Source of the DNA: Bacillota bacterium
GTDB taxonomy: Bacteria > Bacillota > Clostridia > Christensenellales > Aristaeellaceae
Direction: 5' to 3'
NCBI GenBank assembly: GCA_023459275.1
Contig: JAEWVC010000040.1
Coordinates: forward strand, 1 to 19,298
Length of the DNA: 19,298 nt
Position numbers and translations under genes: made by a program
Notes under the pieces: generated by a model
The model's database searches: none
What the model was told of the DNA's origin: nothing
The model's input: only the letters and a program-made list of their open reading frames with translations
Part shown: in pieces, positions 6,796 through 13,343 of the stretch
How the letters are laid out: the number at the start of each line of letters is the position of its first letter
Position numbering within the stretch: position 1 is the stretch's first letter

Positions 6796-8286
6796 TCAAC
6801 CGCTGTGGGCCGGCAACTCCACCAGGAAGGTGGCGCCCTGCCCCTCCTCGCTCTTCACCGACACGGTGCCGCCGTGGAGCATCACGATCTGGCGGACGAT
6901 GGACAGGCCCAGCCCCGTGCCTCCCGTTTCCCTGGAGCGCGCCTTATCCACCCGGTAGAACCTGTCGAAAATATGCGTTTGATCCTCCTTGGGGATGCCG
7001 GGCCCGTTGTCGCTAACGGCCAGAAGGACCTCCTTCCCCGCCTTGGAAAGCCGCACCTGGATCCGTCCGCCGGCCTGCGTATATTTTACCGCGTTTTCCA
7101 TCAGGTTGTAGATCACCTGCTGCAGCTTGGGCCCGTCGGCATACATTTCACCCTCGTCCTGGATCTCCATGGAAATTTGCTGCTGCCGTTTCTGGGCCAT
7201 AGGCGTCAGGCGGTGGGTGGCCTCCCGGACCAGTTCCGACAGGCGGATGTTCTGCCTGTTGAGCTTCATGCTCTTGGTGTCCATCTGCGTAAGCGTCAAA
7301 AGGTCGCTGATGATCAGGCTCAGCCGGTCGATCTCCTTGTTGATGTCGGTCATGAATTCCGTGCGCAGCGCGGGCTCCATCTCCGGCTGGTAGATCAGGC
7401 TTTCCAGCAAAATTTTCATGGTGGCCAAGGGGGTTTTCAATTCATGGCTGGCGTTGGACACAAACTGGTTGCGGCTCTTGTCCAAGGCCTCCAGCTTTTC
7501 GGACATGGTGTTGAAGGTCTCCGACAGGCGCTTGAGTTCCCCCGAGCCCTTCACCGCCACCCGGGCGGAGAAATCGCCCCGGCCCATGCGCTGAATGCCC
7601 CGGGTAAGGGTGGCGATGGGTTTGGTGATCACCCGGGAGAACACCATGGCGATCACCAGCACCACGCCCGCCACCATCAGGAAATACAGGATCATCTGGT
7701 CCTGGAGCTGGTACAAGCCCTCCATCATGCTCTGCACCGGAGAAGAAAAAAGCAAAACCCCGATCACCCCGTCGGAGGCGGTCAGGGCAGCCGTGCAGTA
7801 GCCCACCCAGGTGGCGCTGGTGTTCAGCGGCCGCAAAAAGGAAAGCAGGGTGGTTTGCGCGGTCTCACCGGCGCCGTTCAGCTGGTGCAGGCCGTAATCC
7901 ACCGCCTTGCCCTGCAAAAGGATGCCCAGCACCTCCGGATATTGCAGCCGGATGCCGTTCAGTTCCGAAAAGCTGTCAAACTGCACCTTGCCATCCGTAT
8001 CCAGCACCATCAGCCTTCCGCCCAACTCGCCCCCCGCCTCCGTAAGGCGGTCCGTGAGCAATGAGGCCTGGGCTGACTCCAAAAGTGGGGCAAGCTGCAC
8101 CGCCAGCTTCTCCACGCTGACCCGGTCAGACCGTATCCGCTGCTCAAAAAGATAATCGCCAACCAGACTGGTCAGGGAGGTGGCCATCACATAGAAGGAT
8201 CCCCCGACGATCAGCAGGAAGGCGAGCAGTATTCTCCACCGGATACTGGTGAATGGGTTAATCCTTGTCGGTGAAATAATAGCCAA
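6796..8286 (-). CDS. Membrane sensor histidine kinase (OmpR-partner class)
   Basis: Predicted two-TM sensor kinase of about 496 residues. TM1 (about 17-36, WRILLAFLLIVGGSFYVMA) is followed by a ~160-residue extracytoplasmic sensor, TM2 (about 197-217), HAMP (218-270, ending before DKSRNQF) and HisKA with phospho-acceptor H281 in NASHELKTPLA. The HATPase domain has N box NLMENAVKYT, G1 DNGPGIP and G2 GGTGLGLSIV. The closest family look-alikes are WalK/PhoR. The start is uncertain. The frame is open far upstream inside the regulator gene, but no ATG lies close to the regulator stop. The nearest conventional start is TTG 8286 (GGGGAG directly abutting), giving a 29-base overlap. An ATT at 8262 overlapping the regulator stop as ATTAA is an alternative that would begin INPFTSIRWR. 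The cytoplasmic architecture is complete. Confidence 0.9.
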   Translation of the reverse strand: MAIISPTRINPFTSIRWRILLAFLLIVGGSFYVMATSLTSLVGDYLFEQRIRSDRVSVEKLAVQLAPLLESAQASLLTDRLTEAGGELGGRLMVLDTDGKVQFDSFSELNGIRLQYPEVLGILLQGKAVDYGLHQLNGAGETAQTTLLSFLRPLNTSATWVGYCTAALTASDGVIGVLLFSSPVQSMMEGLYQLQDQMILYFLMVAGVVLVIAMVFSRVITKPIATLTRGIQRMGRGDFSARVAVKGSGELKRLSETFNTMSEKLEALDKSRNQFVSNASHELKTPLATMKILLESLIYQPEMEPALRTEFMTDINKEIDRLSLIISDLLTLTQMDTKSMKLNRQNIRLSELVREATHRLTPMAQKRQQQISMEIQDEGEMYADGPKLQQVIYNLMENAVKYTQAGGRIQVRLSKAGKEVLLAVSDNGPGIPKEDQTHIFDRFYRVDKARSRETGGTGLGLSIVRQIVMLHGGTVSVKSEEGQGATFLVELPAHSG

Positions 8287-8950
8287 CTCCCCATTTGGTG
8301 AAAATGAACTCGGGTTGGGCTGTGTTCCGTTCGATCTTTTCCCTAAGGCGCCTGATATGCACATCCACCGTGCGGGCATCCCCCGTATAGTCGTACTTCC
8401 AGACTGTTTCCAGCATGGCTTCCCGGCTGAACACCTTGCCGCGGTTATTGATGAAAAGCTGCAAAAGGTCAAACTCCTTGGCGGTCAGTTTAACCTCCTT
8501 GCCGCCCAGGGTCACGGTGCGGTTCACCACATTGACCTCCATGTCCCGCACGCGGATCACCTTCCGCTCCTCCCCAGCCGCGGTATGGCTGGCCCGGCGC
8601 AGGATCGTCTTGATCCTGGCCTTCACCTCCAGGATGTTGAAAGGCTTGGTCATGTAATCATCGGCGCCATATTCCAGGCCGAGGATCTTGTCCATGTCTT
8701 CCCCCTTGGCGGTAAGCATGATGATAGGGACGCTGGAATACTCCCTGATGCGCTGGCACACGGCGATGCCGTCCAGCTTGGGCAGCATCACATCCAACAG
8801 CACCAGATCATAGTCGCCGGAGAAGAACTTTGAAACTGCTTCCTCCCCATCGGCGGCTGAATCCGTTTCGTAACCCTCCTGCTCAAGGGTGTATCGCAGC
8901 CCTTTGAGAATCAGGGGTTCGTCGTCCACCAGCAAGATGCGCTTCGCCAT
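8258..8950 (-). CDS. OmpR/PhoB-family response regulator
   Basis: A 230-residue DNA-binding regulator. The receiver domain (1-120) has acidic pocket D9-D10, phospho-acceptor D53 (LLDVMLP), T80 and K102 (TKPF), all the expected residues. The winged-helix domain (about 131-228) carries the OmpR-type KEVKLTAKEFDLLQLFINNRG and the recognition-helix region TVDVHIRRLREKI. The ATG at 8950 follows GGAGG three to four bases upstream. It is the first gene of a run with the kinase and two GerMN lipoproteins, so it probably controls that operon and other envelope genes. WalR/PhoB-like by sequence; the exact target regulon cannot be read from here. Confidence 0.95.
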   Translation of the reverse strand: MAKRILLVDDEPLILKGLRYTLEQEGYETDSAADGEEAVSKFFSGDYDLVLLDVMLPKLDGIAVCQRIREYSSVPIIMLTAKGEDMDKILGLEYGADDYMTKPFNILEVKARIKTILRRASHTAAGEERKVIRVRDMEVNVVNRTVTLGGKEVKLTAKEFDLLQLFINNRGKVFSREAMLETVWKYDYTGDARTVDVHIRRLREKIERNTAQPEFIFTKWGVGYYFTDKD

Positions 8951-8988
8951 GGGCCTCCATCCTCTCCGTGTTTCCTGATTTTACACTT

Positions 8989-8994
8989 ATTATA
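8989..8994 (-). promoter_or_regulatory. Possible -10 box for the two-component operon
   Basis: TATAAT on the minus strand, about 38 bases upstream of the regulator ATG, in AT-rich DNA. I could not find a convincing -35 at 16-18 bases (TTGATT lies too far away), so this may be an activated or weak promoter. The rest of 9000-9155 is AT-rich, with no gene and no clear repeat. Confidence 0.35.
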
Positions 8995-9158
8995 TATTCT
9001 ACTTTTCCATTGCGAAAAAATCAAGAGAAATAAATGAATATGAAACAAATTCAGCAATAAAACACGAGGAAATCTATGTCCTTGGTCCCTGACCTTTCAC
9101 TTTTTGCGTTTTCATGACGCCAAATGCGCTTCATTTTATTTTTCATACGCAATTCCAA

Positions 9159-9188
9159 TTGACTTTTTCATCCATTTTCCTGTATACT
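9159..9188 (+). promoter_or_regulatory. Sigma-A-type promoter for the ABC exporter operon
   Basis: TTGACT (9159-9164), 18-base spacer, TATACT (9183-9188). Both hexamers are one base off consensus. Transcription would begin near 9195, giving a ~90-base leader that contains the hairpin at 9227-9253. Confidence 0.75.
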
Positions 9189-9226
9189 GTTCGTTGCAGT
9201 CATCCTATCCCACAGTCAAAACAAGC

Positions 9227-9259
9227 ACCGTCGGCCGTGGCTGAGCCGATGGTTTTTTT
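9227..9259 (+). terminator. Leader terminator / attenuator ahead of the ABC exporter
   Basis: ACCGTCGGC pairs with GCCGATGGT (nine pairs, one G-T wobble) across a nine-base loop, followed immediately by TTTTTT. It lies between the promoter at 9159-9188 and the SD at 9273-9280, so most transcripts would stop before the exporter genes unless the hairpin is prevented. There is no upstream gene on this strand that it could serve. A possible leader frame from TTG 9194 ends with TGA 9242-9244 in the hairpin loop, but it has no room for an SD. Confidence 0.6.
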
Positions 9260-9286
9260 CCGCTCATTCCCGAAAGGAGACGCCGT

Positions 9287-11116
9287 ATGCCAAAAAAACA
9301 AGGGCGCCTTTTGTATAAACTTGTGATGGCCAATGCCTGGACATATCTTGGGGCGGTTGTCCTGACCGCTTTCTCCGTATTGATCAATTTTGTGACGCCG
9401 CTTTTGTTCGGCGAAACTATCGACAGTCTCCTGGGTGGTGCCCAAAGCAATTTGCCCGCATTTTTTCAAAGTATGATGCAGGCGGTGGGCGGCCGGGAAT
9501 ACTTGGTGCGCAACCTGTGGATCGTCGGGCTGATCCTTGTGGGCCTGAACCTGTTCAACGGCGTATTCACCTATTTCAAAGGCAGGCTCACTGCCGTGGC
9601 CAGCGAGAATATCGCGCTGTCCATCCGCGACAGGCTGTATGCCCACCTGCAGCACCTGCCGTTTTCCTACCATGCCAAAGCGGAGACCGGGGATCTGATC
9701 CAGCGCTGCACCAGCGATGTGGAAACAGTGCGCCGCTTTCTTTCGGTGCAGCTGGTGGAGGCCGTGAACACCGTTTTGATGCTGGCCGTTGCCTTTTCCT
9801 TCCTGTGGAACCGCAACCGCGAGATCACGCTGTTCAGCATGATCATGCTCCCGGTACTGTTTACATCGGCCTTCATCTTTTTCAAGCGGGCCACGCTGCG
9901 CTTCCGCAGCGCCGACGAGAGCGAAGGCAAAATGAGCGCCGTGCTCCAGGAAAATCTGACCGGGATGCGGGTGGTGCGCGCCTTCGGCTGCCAGCAGCAC
10001 GAGGTGGAGAAGTTCGACGCGGCCAACGCAGACTTCCGCACCAAGGTGTTCAGGCTGGTGAGGATCCTGGCCGTCTATTGGAGCAGCGCCGACCTGATGA
10101 GCACGCTTCAAATCCTGCTTACACTGCTGCTGTGCATCACCTATGCCATGCGGGGCGAGATCACGGTGGGCACCATGGTCATCTTCACAAGTTATGTGGG
10201 CATGCTCCTGTTCCCCGTCCGGCAGTTGGGCCGCATCCTGAGCGATGCGGGGAAGGCGAAGGTGTCCATGCACCGCATCCGCCAAATTCTGGAGGAGCCG
10301 GGGGAGGAGCCGGAGCCCGGCGCCTTGAAGCCTCCGCTGGACGGGGATATCGTGTTCAAGGATGTGGTGTTCTCCTACGACGGGTCCAGGCCGGTGCTTG
10401 ACCACCTTTCCTGCACCGTCAAGGCGGGGCAGACTGTAGCCATCCTTGGCAGCACGGGCAGCGGCAAAAGTACCATGGTGCACCTTCTGCAACGGCTCTT
10501 CGCGCCGCAGTCGGGGAGTATTGAGATCGGCGGCATTCCCATTGAAAAAATCGACCGCAAGTACTTGCGCAGCCGCGTGGGCCTGATATTGCAGGAGCCG
10601 TTCCTGTTCAGCAAGTCCATCCGGGAGAACGTGGGGATCGCCAAGGAATCCCCCTCCCAGGAGGAGATCGATACAGTAGCCCGCACCGCCAGCGCCTATG
10701 GCTTCATCGTAGACAGCGAGCGGGGTTATGACACCCTGGTGGGTGAGCGGGGCGTGACCCTCTCCGGCGGGCAGAAGCAGCGCATCGCCATCGCACGCAC
10801 GCTGATCAAGGAAAACGACATCCTGGTCTTTGATGATTCCCTCTCCGCCGTGGATACGCAGACCGACATGCAGATCCGTGCCGCCCTCAAGGAGCGGGCA
10901 CACCGCCTGACCACCATCATTATCAGCCACCGGATCACTACGCTCAGCGAGGCCGATTACATCCTGGTCCTGGACCAGGGCCGCGTGGTGGATCAGGGCA
11001 CCCACCGGGAGCTTTGCGCCCGGCCCGGGCTGTACCAGCGCATTCATCAGATACAGACCACCCTGGAAGAGGAGTTTACCCTGAGCCAGGCCAAAGTGAA
11101 AGCCGAGGTGATCTAA
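9287..11116 (+). CDS. ABC exporter half-transporter, degenerate-site subunit (BmrC/YheI-like)
   Basis: A 609-residue exporter half: six-helix ABC transmembrane domain (about 15-325) fused to an ATPase domain (about 352-590). Walker A is GSTGSGKST (388-396), Q-loop Q436, signature LSGGQKQR (492-499), Walker B ILVFDD and H-loop H548. The residue after the Walker B aspartate is D517 instead of the catalytic glutamate, as in the BmrC and TM287 subunits of heterodimeric multidrug exporters. AAAGGAGA lies six bases before the ATG. The next gene starts three bases after this stop and encodes the partner. Expression is probably gated by the leader hairpin at 9227-9259. The substrate is unknown; drug or lipid export is inferred from the family. 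Confidence 0.93.
   Translation: MPKKQGRLLYKLVMANAWTYLGAVVLTAFSVLINFVTPLLFGETIDSLLGGAQSNLPAFFQSMMQAVGGREYLVRNLWIVGLILVGLNLFNGVFTYFKGRLTAVASENIALSIRDRLYAHLQHLPFSYHAKAETGDLIQRCTSDVETVRRFLSVQLVEAVNTVLMLAVAFSFLWNRNREITLFSMIMLPVLFTSAFIFFKRATLRFRSADESEGKMSAVLQENLTGMRVVRAFGCQQHEVEKFDAANADFRTKVFRLVRILAVYWSSADLMSTLQILLTLLLCITYAMRGEITVGTMVIFTSYVGMLLFPVRQLGRILSDAGKAKVSMHRIRQILEEPGEEPEPGALKPPLDGDIVFKDVVFSYDGSRPVLDHLSCTVKAGQTVAILGSTGSGKSTMVHLLQRLFAPQSGSIEIGGIPIEKIDRKYLRSRVGLILQEPFLFSKSIRENVGIAKESPSQEEIDTVARTASAYGFIVDSERGYDTLVGERGVTLSGGQKQRIAIARTLIKENDILVFDDSLSAVDTQTDMQIRAALKERAHRLTTIIISHRITTLSEADYILVLDQGRVVDQGTHRELCARPGLYQRIHQIQTTLEEEFTLSQAKVKAEVI
11105..11113 (+). promoter_or_regulatory. Extended Shine-Dalgarno inside the end of the first ABC gene
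   Basis: GAGGTGATC matches nine bases of the 16S anti-SD and encodes the last codons (Glu-Val-Ile) of the first subunit. It supports ATG 11120 as the second gene's start. A later in-frame ATG (residue 7) has AGGAGG only two bases away, which is too close. Confidence 0.7.
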
Positions 11117-11119
11117 GGC

Positions 11120-12982
11120 ATGCAGTACCAGGAGGAAATGGACTATACGAAGCAGTTCGACCTGAACCTTTGGAAAAAGCTGCTTCGCTATGCCAGGCCG
11201 TATTACAAAAACCTTGGGCTCATCGGCTTTTTTATGGCCGTCACCGCTACCATCGACGTAGTCTTTCCCAGGATGACCGGTTACGCCATCGACCATTTCA
11301 TCAACGGCGGGGAAACCCAAAGCCTGCCGGGCTTCATCGCCTTGTATGTAGGCCTGATGCTTCTGCAGGTAGGTTCAGTCTTCGTTTTTCTGATCAACAG
11401 CGGGCGGGTGGAATCGGGCGTGTGCTATCTGATCCGCAAGCTGGGCTTCCGCAAGCTGCAGGAGCTGCCCTTTTCCTACTATGACACCATGCCCGTGGGC
11501 TACCTGATGACCCGCATGACCAGCGACACCCAGCGGCTGGGCGACACCATCGGCTGGTCGCTGCTGGACCTGGGCTGGGGCGCCGTGTTCCTTGTCATGT
11601 GCAGCATCCAGATGTTTGTGCTCAACTGGAAACTGGCCCTGACGGTGATGGCCGTGCTCCCGCCCCTGGCCTTTATCAGCTGGAAGTTCCAGCAGAAGAT
11701 CCTGGCCGCCTACCGCACGGTGCGCAAGACCAACAGCCAGATCACCGGCTCCTTCAACGAGGGGATCATGGGTGCCAAGACCACCAAAACCCTGGTGCGG
11801 GAGGACCGCAATACCCGGGAGTTCCAGGAATTGACCCAGACGATGCAAAAAAGCTCCGTCCGGGCGGCTTCCCTATCCGCGCTGTACCTGCCTATCGTGG
11901 TTTCCCTGGGTTCCCTGGCCACCGCCTACGCCTTGTGGAAAGGCGGATACGACGTCTTTACCGGCGCCATGACACTGGGTACCGTGCAGGTGTTCGTCAG
12001 CTATACCCTGAACTTTTTCCAGCCCATCCGGGATATCGCCAGGATCTTTGCCGAACTGCAAAGCTCCCAGGCCGCCGCGGAACGGGTGGTGTCCCTTTTG
12101 GAAACGGAGCCGGACATCGTGGACAGCCCGGAGGTGGTTGCAAAGTTCGGCGATAACTTTCACCCAAAGCGAGAAAACTGGCCGCCGCTTGCGGGGGACA
12201 TCGAATTTCAAAACGTGTCCTTCCGGTACAAGGGCGGCGAACAGGTTCTTAATAATTTCAACCTGGCTGTCAAGGCGGGCCAGACCATCGCCCTGGTGGG
12301 TGAAACGGGTAGCGGAAAGAGCACCATTGTGAACCTGGTCTGCCGGTTTTATGAGCCCACCGGCGGCAGTGTCCTCATTGACGGCGTGGATTACCGCAAG
12401 CGGAGCCAGCTATGGCTGCAGAGCCACCTGGGCTACGTACTGCAGGAGCCGCACCTGTTCAGCGGCACCATCCGGGATAACATACGCTACGGCCGCATGA
12501 ACGCCACCGATGAGGAGATCCGCCGCGCCGCGCAGCTTGTGAATGCGGAACCCTTCATCCTGCGCATGGAAAAGGGGTATGACACCGACGTGGGCGAAGG
12601 CGGGAACCGCCTGTCCACCGGCGAAAAGCAGCTTGTTTCCTTCGCCAGGGCCATTCTGGCCGATCCCGCCATCTTTGTGCTGGATGAGGCCACCTCCTCC
12701 GTGGACACCGAAACCGAGCTGCTCATCCAGCAGGCCATCCAGCAGGTTTTGAAGGGCCGCACCAGCTTTATCATCGCCCACCGCCTGTCCACCGTCCGCT
12801 CCGCCGACCGCATCCTGGTCATCCGGGACGGCAAAATTATTGAGGAGGGCAGCCACCACCAGCTGATTGTCAAAAAAGGTTACTACTATCAGCTCTACAC
12901 CAATCAGTTCGAGGACGAACAGGGCCTTGCCATTCTTCAGGGGGCTCTTCCATCCGGCTCAATCGGCGCGCTGCCGCGCTAA
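11120..12982 (+). CDS. ABC exporter half-transporter, catalytic-Glu subunit (BmrD/YheH-like)
   Basis: A 620-residue partner of the previous gene. Transmembrane domain about 20-330, then ATPase domain about 360-595: Walker A GETGSGKST (394-402), Q442, signature LSTGEKQ (498-504), Walker B FVLDE with catalytic E523, H554. It keeps the catalytic glutamate but has LSTGE rather than LSGGQ. That is the complement expected for a heterodimer with one active and one degenerate site: its signature faces the degenerate Walker site of the partner. Normal family homology ends around YYQLYTNQFEDEQ (588-601). The last residues PSGSIGALPR and the stop codon come from the dispersed repeat at 12950-13059. It is translationally linked to the upstream gene, and no clear T-tailed terminator follows. 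Confidence 0.93.
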   Translation: MQYQEEMDYTKQFDLNLWKKLLRYARPYYKNLGLIGFFMAVTATIDVVFPRMTGYAIDHFINGGETQSLPGFIALYVGLMLLQVGSVFVFLINSGRVESGVCYLIRKLGFRKLQELPFSYYDTMPVGYLMTRMTSDTQRLGDTIGWSLLDLGWGAVFLVMCSIQMFVLNWKLALTVMAVLPPLAFISWKFQQKILAAYRTVRKTNSQITGSFNEGIMGAKTTKTLVREDRNTREFQELTQTMQKSSVRAASLSALYLPIVVSLGSLATAYALWKGGYDVFTGAMTLGTVQVFVSYTLNFFQPIRDIARIFAELQSSQAAAERVVSLLETEPDIVDSPEVVAKFGDNFHPKRENWPPLAGDIEFQNVSFRYKGGEQVLNNFNLAVKAGQTIALVGETGSGKSTIVNLVCRFYEPTGGSVLIDGVDYRKRSQLWLQSHLGYVLQEPHLFSGTIRDNIRYGRMNATDEEIRRAAQLVNAEPFILRMEKGYDTDVGEGGNRLSTGEKQLVSFARAILADPAIFVLDEATSSVDTETELLIQQAIQQVLKGRTSFIIAHRLSTVRSADRILVIRDGKIIEEGSHHQLIVKKGYYYQLYTNQFEDEQGLAILQGALPSGSIGALPR

Positions 12983-13059
12983 CGCTTGCACCGCTTGTTT
13001 CGCCGGCCTCCTCCGCCTCGTTTTATCCGCCACCGGCGGCGCTCGGCTACGGAGCCCCC
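12950..13059 (+). repeat. Dispersed intergenic repeat, copy 2
   Basis: Plus-strand copy of the element at 158-270: CCATCCGGCTCAATCG start, TTTCGCCGGCCTCCTCC block, CCGCC-ACC-GGCGG mini-hairpin (13026-13038) and CTACGGAGCC end. The five-base arms of the mini-hairpin are conserved between copies while the three-base loop differs (ACC against ACA). The first 33 bases are translated as the C-terminus of the ABC gene. Confidence 0.8.
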
Positions 13060-13136
13060 TGAAAACCCCCACTCAAGGGATAAAACCCCTTGAGAATCCC
13101 CATATAGGATAGGGGGCATAAAAGTACATAGAAAAG

Positions 13137-13166
13137 TTGCGTCCTTCCATCCAGCCTTGGTATAAT
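13137..13166 (+). promoter_or_regulatory. Promoter for topB inside the MITE-like element
   Basis: TTGCGT (13137-13142), 18-base spacer, perfect TATAAT (13161-13166). The transcript would begin near 13173 with a ~170-base leader to the topB ATG at 13344, carrying three stem-loops. Confidence 0.65.
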
Positions 13167-13193
13167 GGCGGCGGTGGAAGGATTTGTTTAAGC

Positions 13194-13230
13194 ACCGGCG
13201 GGCGATTGATAACCGCCCGCAAGTTCCGGT
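13194..13230 (+). other. Stem-loop in the topB leader
   Basis: GCGGGCG (13198-13204) pairs with CGCCCGC (13214-13220) over a nine-base loop. An outer ACCG/CGGT pairing (13194-13197 with 13227-13230) extends it across a six-base bulge on the 3' side. No T-run follows, so it is not a simple terminator. A leader structure or part of the surrounding element. Confidence 0.5.
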
Positions 13231-13313
13231 ACAGCCATCCCCAGCTCACATATACTCATATACATTCTTACCCAATATGGGGTTTCCAAAGGGACTTAGT
13301 CCCTTTGGCAGGG

Positions 13314-13334
13314 TCCGGGGGCGGCGCCCCCGGA
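13314..13334 (+). promoter_or_regulatory. GC-rich triloop hairpin overlapping the topB ribosome binding site
   Basis: TCCGGGGGC pairs perfectly with GCCCCCGGA across a GGC loop. The last three bases of the 3' arm are the first GGA of the SD stretch GGAGGAGG (13332-13339), which ends four bases before ATG 13344. The stem would compete with ribosome binding. Confidence 0.6.
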
Positions 13335-13343
13335 GGAGGTGCC

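Larger units (their letters stand above)
13072..13308. mobile_element. MITE- or BIME-like element with hairpin-bearing inverted ends
   Basis: The left end (13072-13111) and the complement of the right end (13269-13308) match at 29 of 40 positions, including an uninterrupted CCCCATAT. Each end begins with a 10-bp-arm hairpin with a 3-base loop (13072-13094 and 13286-13308). Within the arms, three pairs differ between the two ends by double compensatory changes (T-A to C-G, C-G to A-T, T-A to C-G), showing that the fold is conserved. The interior (~155 bases) has no gene but holds a promoter and a stem-loop. Only a CA dinucleotide flanks both sides, so no clear target-site duplication is seen. 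No transposase is present. Confidence 0.6.

Noticed and set aside
9200..11320. 706-codon minus-strand open frame opposite the ABC genes
   Set aside because: Antisense to a complete ABC exporter with all motifs; the translation is His/Gln/Gly-rich without domains.
12867..13112. 81-codon plus-strand frame spanning the ABC end and repeat copy 2
   Set aside because: Overlaps the ABC gene in another frame, no SD, composition of repeat DNA.
13137..13343. N-terminal extension of the topB frame to 13137
   Set aside because: The extension translates promoter and palindrome DNA; Topo III proteins begin at the TOPRIM sequence right after ATG 13344, which has a strong SD.
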